Origin: Actinomycetales bacterium
Lineage (GTDB): Bacteria; Actinomycetota; Actinomycetes; Actinomycetales; Beutenbergiaceae
Assembly: GCA_016649925.1 (NCBI GenBank)
Contig: JAENWO010000096.1
Coordinates: forward strand, 1 to 8,464
Direction: 5' to 3'
Length of the DNA stretch: 8,464 bases
Shown here in pieces: positions 4,891 to 8,464 of this stretch (positions within the stretch are counted from its first letter, which is position 1; each line of letters begins with the position of its first letter). Both the position numbers and the translations under genes were made by a program. The notes beneath the pieces were generated by a model, which was not told the DNA's origin, searched no databases, and worked only from the letters and a program-made list of their open reading frames with translations.

Positions 4891-7800
4891 CTAGGAGATC
4901 ACCATCACCAGGTCGCCACCCTCGACCTGCCGGGCCGTGGTGCTCGGCACGCGCCGGACCACCCCCGACACCGGCGAGGTGATCGCGGCCTCCATCTTCA
5001 TCGCCTCGATCGTGGCGACGGTCTGACCGGCCTCGACGGCGGCGCCGGCCTCCACCACCGGCGTGACCGAGCCCGCGAACGGCGCCGCTATGTGGCCGTG
5101 CACGCTTGCGTCCGCCTTCTCCACCCGGACCGCCGTGACGGTCGCCGCGAGGTCGCGCACCTGGACCGGACGCAGGTGGTTGTTCAGCGTCGTCATCACG
5201 GTGCGGTAGCCGCGCTCGTCCGCCTCGGAGACGGCCTCGAGCCCGATGAAGAGCTTCACGCCGCGCTCCATCGTCACGGTGGTCTCGGTGCCGGCCTCCA
5301 GGCCGTAGAGGTAGTCCGCGGTGTCCACGACGCTGATGTCGCCGTACTCGGCCCGGCTCTTGGCGAAGTCGCCGGCCGGTCCCGGGAAGAGCAGCCGGCT
5401 CAGACGCTCCCTGCGCCGCGGGGGGTCCGCGTCGAGCTCGGTGCGGTCCTCGTCGGTCAGCTCCACCATGGGACGCCGTGGCGGCCGCCCCGCCAGCGCG
5501 CGCGTGCGGAACGGCTCCGGCCAGCCGCCGGGCGGATCGCCCAGCTCGCCGTGCAGGAACGCCACCACGGAGTCCGGCAGGTCGAACCGGCCCGGGTCCG
5601 CCTCGAAGCCGGCCGGATCGGCGCCGGTCGCGACGAGCTGGAGCGCGAGGTCCCCCACCACCTTCGAGGACGGCGTGACCTTGACCAGCCGCCCGAGGAT
5701 CCGGTCGGCCGCCGCGTACATCGTCTCGATCGCCTCGAACCGGCTCCCCAGCCCGAGGGCGTTCGCCTGCTGGCGCAGGTTGGACAGCTGGCCGCCGGGG
5801 ATCTCGTGCTCGTAGATCCTCCCGCTCGGCGCGCGCAGCCCCGACTCGAACGGCGCGTACAGCGCACGCACCGCCTCCCAGTACGGCTCGAGGTCGGTGA
5901 CGGACCGCAGCGACAGCTCCGGCGCACGCTCGGTGTGCTCCATCGCGGCGACGAGGGCGGACATCGGCACCTGGCTCGTGGTCCCGGCCATCGGTGCGCT
6001 CGCGACGTCGACGGCGTCCACGCCGGCGTCGATCGCGGCCAGGAGTGTGGCGAGCTGCCCGCCGGCCATGTCGTGGGTGTGCAGGTGGACGGGCAGGCCG
6101 AACCGCTCTCGCAGCGCCGTGACCAAGGTGCGGGCAGCGGGCGGCCGGAGCAGACCGGCCATGTCCTTGATCGCGAGGACGTGGGCACCGGCGTCGACCA
6201 TCCGCTCGGCCAGGCGCAGGTAGTAGTCCAGTGTGTACAGCTGCTCCGCCGGGTCCGTGAGGTTGCCGGTGTAGCACATGGCGACCTCGGCCACCGAGGG
6301 CGTCTGGCGAACCGCGCGGATCGCCGGGGTCATCTGGTCCACGTCGTTGAGCGCGTCGAAGATCCGGAAGATGTCGATCCCGGTGTCCGCGGCCTCGCGC
6401 ACGAACGCGTCGGTGACCTCCGTCGGGTACGGCGTGTACCCCACGGTGTTCCGACCGCGCAGCAGCATCTGCAGGGCGACGTTCGGTACGGCCTCGCGCA
6501 GCACGGCGAGCCGCGCCCACGGGTCGTCCCCGAGGAACCGCAGCGCGACGTCGTACGTCGCGCCGCCCCAGGCCTCGATGCTGAGCAGACCCGGCGTGCT
6601 GCGCGCCACGTGCGGCGCGACGGCAAGCAGGTCGTGGGTGCGCACCCGGGTGGCGAGCAGCGACTGGTGGGCGTCACGGAACGTGGTGTCGGTGACCGCC
6701 ACGGCCCGCTGCTCCCGCAGGGCGCGGGCGAAGCCCTCGGCGCCCAGCTCGGTGAGGAGCTGCCGAGTGCCCGACGGCGGAGCCTGGGTCAGGTCGACGG
6801 CGGTCAGTTTGGTCCAGGGTTCGATGAGGTCCGCGGGCCGGTGGCCGTGCGGCCGGTTCACGGTCACGTGCGCGAGGAACGAGAGGAGCTTCGTGCCGCG
6901 GTCCCCGCTCTCGCGGGCCCGCAGGAGCTGCGGGCGCTCGTCGATGAACGACGTCGACACGTGTCCCTCGACGAAGTCGGGATCGGTCAGCACCGACTGT
7001 AGGAACGGGATGTTCGTGCGCACCCCGCGGATCCGGAACTCGGCCAGTGCGCGGCGGGCGCGACGCACCGCCATCGGGAACGTCGACCCGCGGCAGGTGA
7101 GCTTGACGAGCATGGAGTCGAAGTGGCCGGTGATCTCCGCGCCCGCGTTCGCCGCCGCGCCGTCGAGCCGCACGCCCGCGCCGCCGGGCGAGCGATACGC
7201 GGTGATCCGACCGGTGTCCGGTCGGAACCCGTTCGAGGGGTCCTCGGTGGTGATCCGGCACTGCAGGGCGTAGCCGTTGACGCGCACGGTGTCCTGGGTG
7301 ATGCCCAGCTCGGCGAGCGTCTCCCCGGCGGCGATCCGCATCTGGGCCGTGACGAGGTCGATGTCGGTGACCTCCTCGGTCACGGTGTGCTCCACCTGGA
7401 TGCGGGGGTTCATCTCGATGAAGACGTGCTCACCCGCACGCTCCCCCACCGTGTCCACGAGGAACTCGACCGTGCCGGCGTTGACATAGCCGATGGCCCG
7501 GGCGAACGTCACCGCATCGGCGCACAGGGCGGCGCGCAGCGCCGGGTCGAGGTCCGGCGCCGGGGCTATCTCGATGACCTTCTGGTGCCGACGCTGCACC
7601 GAGCAGTCACGCTCGAACAGGTGCACGACGTCGCCGGTCACGTCGGCGAGGATCTGCACCTCGATGTGACGGGGGCGCAGCACGGCCTGCTCGAGGAAGA
7701 CGGTCGCGTCGCCGAACGCCGCCTCAGCCTCCCGCATCGCGGCCGCGAGCGCCTCCCGCAGGTCGCCCGCGGCCTCGACCCGGCGAATGCCGCGTCCCCC

Positions 7801-8289
7801 TCCGCCGGCGACCGCCTTCACGAAGACCGGGAAGCCGATCGGCTCGGCCGCCGCGACCAGCTCGTCCACGTCACCGGAGGGGTCGCTCGAGCGCAGCACC
7901 GGGATGCCGGCCTCGCGGGCGGCACGCAGCGCGCGCACCTTGTTCCCGGCGAGCTCGAGGACCTCCGCCGGCGGGCCGATGAACTTCAGGCCGGCCTTCT
8001 CGGTGGCGCGCGCGAAGTCCGGGTTCTCGGAGAGGAAGCCGTAGCCGGGGTAGATCGCGTCGGCCTGCGCCTCCCTGGCCACCCGGAGAATCTCGTCGAT
8101 GTCCAGGTAGGCGCGGACCGGGTGGTCCTTTTCCCCGATGAGGTAGGCCTCGTCGGCCTTGAGCCGGTGCTCGGAGGCGCGGTCCTCGTACGGGAAGACG
8201 GCGACGGTGCGGGCACCCAGCTCGTACGCGGCCCGGAAGGCGCGGACGGCGATCTCGGCGCGATTGGCCACGAGCACGGTCGAGAACAT
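4891..8289 (-). CDS. pyc: Pyruvate carboxylase
   Basis: A 1132-residue biotin enzyme that carboxylates pyruvate to oxaloacetate with ATP and bicarbonate, replenishing the TCA cycle; cytosolic homotetramer. The biotin carboxylase domain (about 1-450) begins MFSTVLVANRAEIAVRAF and has GYGFLSENP, the ATP-grasp loop AGGGGRG (161-167) and EMNPRIQVEH (292-301). The carboxyltransferase domain (about 530-800) has DTTFRDAHQS (534-543), the carbamylated Lys708 in AIKDMAGL, metal ligands His737 and His739 in HTHD, and the catalytic Thr in AGTTSQ (768-773). The C-terminal biotin carrier domain has EAMKME with biotinyl-Lys1098. Length and sequence closely match Corynebacterium glutamicum Pyc (about 1140). 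All key residues are present. Start ATG has GAGGG (8296-8300) 6 bases upstream. One small oddity is Val774 after TTSQ, where Pro is usual. It is monocistronic as far as visible. Confidence 0.98.
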   Translation of the reverse strand: MFSTVLVANRAEIAVRAFRAAYELGARTVAVFPYEDRASEHRLKADEAYLIGEKDHPVRAYLDIDEILRVAREAQADAIYPGYGFLSENPDFARATEKAGLKFIGPPAEVLELAGNKVRALRAAREAGIPVLRSSDPSGDVDELVAAAEPIGFPVFVKAVAGGGGRGIRRVEAAGDLREALAAAMREAEAAFGDATVFLEQAVLRPRHIEVQILADVTGDVVHLFERDCSVQRRHQKVIEIAPAPDLDPALRAALCADAVTFARAIGYVNAGTVEFLVDTVGERAGEHVFIEMNPRIQVEHTVTEEVTDIDLVTAQMRIAAGETLAELGITQDTVRVNGYALQCRITTEDPSNGFRPDTGRITAYRSPGGAGVRLDGAAANAGAEITGHFDSMLVKLTCRGSTFPMAVRRARRALAEFRIRGVRTNIPFLQSVLTDPDFVEGHVSTSFIDERPQLLRARESGDRGTKLLSFLAHVTVNRPHGHRPADLIEPWTKLTAVDLTQAPPSGTRQLLTELGAEGFARALREQRAVAVTDTTFRDAHQSLLATRVRTHDLLAVAPHVARSTPGLLSIEAWGGATYDVALRFLGDDPWARLAVLREAVPNVALQMLLRGRNTVGYTPYPTEVTDAFVREAADTGIDIFRIFDALNDVDQMTPAIRAVRQTPSVAEVAMCYTGNLTDPAEQLYTLDYYLRLAERMVDAGAHVLAIKDMAGLLRPPAARTLVTALRERFGLPVHLHTHDMAGGQLATLLAAIDAGVDAVDVASAPMAGTTSQVPMSALVAAMEHTERAPELSLRSVTDLEPYWEAVRALYAPFESGLRAPSGRIYEHEIPGGQLSNLRQQANALGLGSRFEAIETMYAAADRILGRLVKVTPSSKVVGDLALQLVATGADPAGFEADPGRFDLPDSVVAFLHGELGDPPGGWPEPFRTRALAGRPPRRPMVELTDEDRTELDADPPRRRERLSRLLFPGPAGDFAKSRAEYGDISVVDTADYLYGLEAGTETTVTMERGVKLFIGLEAVSEADERGYRTVMTTLNNHLRPVQVRDLAATVTAVRVEKADASVHGHIAAPFAGSVTPVVEAGAAVEAGQTVATIEAMKMEAAITSPVSGVVRRVPSTTARQVEGGDLVMVIS

Positions 8290-8367
8290 CTCTCACCCTC
8301 GGGTCGATGTTGTGATCGATCCGAAGGCTACCGCGCGAGGCGTCCGCGGAGCGGTGCCGTCTCAATC
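8290..8367 (-). promoter_or_regulatory. pyc leader with candidate -10 and inverted repeat
   Basis: Reading toward pyc, a TANNNT-type -10 candidate, TAGCCT (8330-8325), lies about 36 bases before the start codon. No matching -35 is found at 16-19 bp; TTGAGA (8365-8360) is too far. Just downstream of the -10 is an inverted repeat, TCGAT (8304-8308) and ATCGA (8315-8319) with 6 bases between, placed where a repressor could act. GAGGG (8296-8300) is the Shine-Dalgarno. Promoter and operator assignments are tentative; the Shine-Dalgarno is solid. Confidence 0.4.
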
Positions 8368-8434
8368 AGCGCGACGGGTCAGCGCCACGGGTCAGCGCCA
8401 CGGGTCAGCGCCACGGGTCGCGGCGCCACGGGTC
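8368..8434. repeat. 13-bp tandem repeats upstream of pyc
   Basis: AGCGCCACGGGTC occurs at 8381-8393, 8394-8406 and 8407-8419 exactly, preceded by a one-mismatch copy at 8368-8380 (G for C at position 6) and followed, after a 2-base insertion, by a one-mismatch copy at 8422-8434 (GGCGCCACGGGTC). The array is about 80-145 bp upstream of the pyc start codon. 13 is not a multiple of 3 and no gene is visible across it. It could hold repeated protein-binding sites or be a simple minisatellite. Confidence 0.9.
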
Positions 8435-8464
8435 GCGGACCGCCGCGTCAACCCGCCGCGGAGA

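Noticed and set aside
4835..6520. 561-codon minus-strand frame inside pyc
   Set aside because: Out of frame with pyc, low-complexity Arg/Ala/Gly/Pro translation; a shadow of the real gene.
3211..7002. 1263-codon open frame on the plus strand
   Set aside because: It lies mostly antisense to pyc and its translation is Arg/Gly/His-rich with no family; long antisense frames are normal in very GC-rich DNA. Only a short piece (about 4492-4740) matters, as the last segment of the broken isomerase gene.
1..8464. tRNA, rRNA, insertion sequence or transposase, riboswitch
   Set aside because: No cloverleaf-like segment, ribosomal signature, transposase motif or known riboswitch core was seen on either strand by eye; a covariance-model search could still find a small RNA.

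Overview
The window is very GC-rich, with strong G/C preference at third codon positions. It carries a pyruvate carboxylase that closely resembles the corynebacterial/mycobacterial type and the remains of a mycothiol-dependent maleylpyruvate-isomerase-family gene. Together these point to an actinomycete. A narrower placement, such as Pseudonocardia-like, would be a guess.

Layout, left to right. Positions 1-299 hold no convincing complete gene, only a strong hairpin (91-112) and perhaps the tail of a gene entering from the left. At 300-1849 (+) a six-helix membrane protein and an alpha/beta hydrolase with an intact Ser-Asp-His triad are joined by a TTGA stop/start overlap, so they are probably co-translated. 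At 1850-2200 there is no intact gene: a short relic with good codon usage but an internal stop (about 1879-2064), then an inverted repeat. At 2224-2768 (+) lies a complete YefM/YoeB toxin-antitoxin operon with a recognisable palindromic operator over its promoter. At 2769-3261 lies debris, including the first 39 codons of an adhE gene on the minus strand, which still has its start codon and Shine-Dalgarno but nothing after. At 3385-4005 (-) is a YciO-type member of the Sua5/YciO/YrdC family. At 4154-4740 (+) is a maleylpyruvate-isomerase-family gene broken by two frame changes. At 4813-4888 four perfect 19-bp repeats, very G-rich on the plus strand, run to the stop codon of pyc. At 4891-8289 (-) is full-length pyruvate carboxylase, followed by its upstream region with a second set of tandem repeats (13 bp).

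How the genes work together. Pyruvate carboxylase is an anaplerotic housekeeping enzyme and appears intact. The YefM/YoeB pair is a self-contained stress/maintenance module. It is flanked on both sides by gene fragments (unidentified relic, adhE stub, broken isomerase), which suggests a region of insertion and decay between conserved genes. The membrane protein and hydrolase look like a functional pair, but I cannot name their substrate.

I did not find a convincing new multi-gene system. The items most worth checking are the G-quadruplex-prone minisatellite abutting pyc, the conserved geometry of the toxin-antitoxin operator, the truncated adhE and what it joins, and the translationally coupled membrane protein/hydrolase pair.
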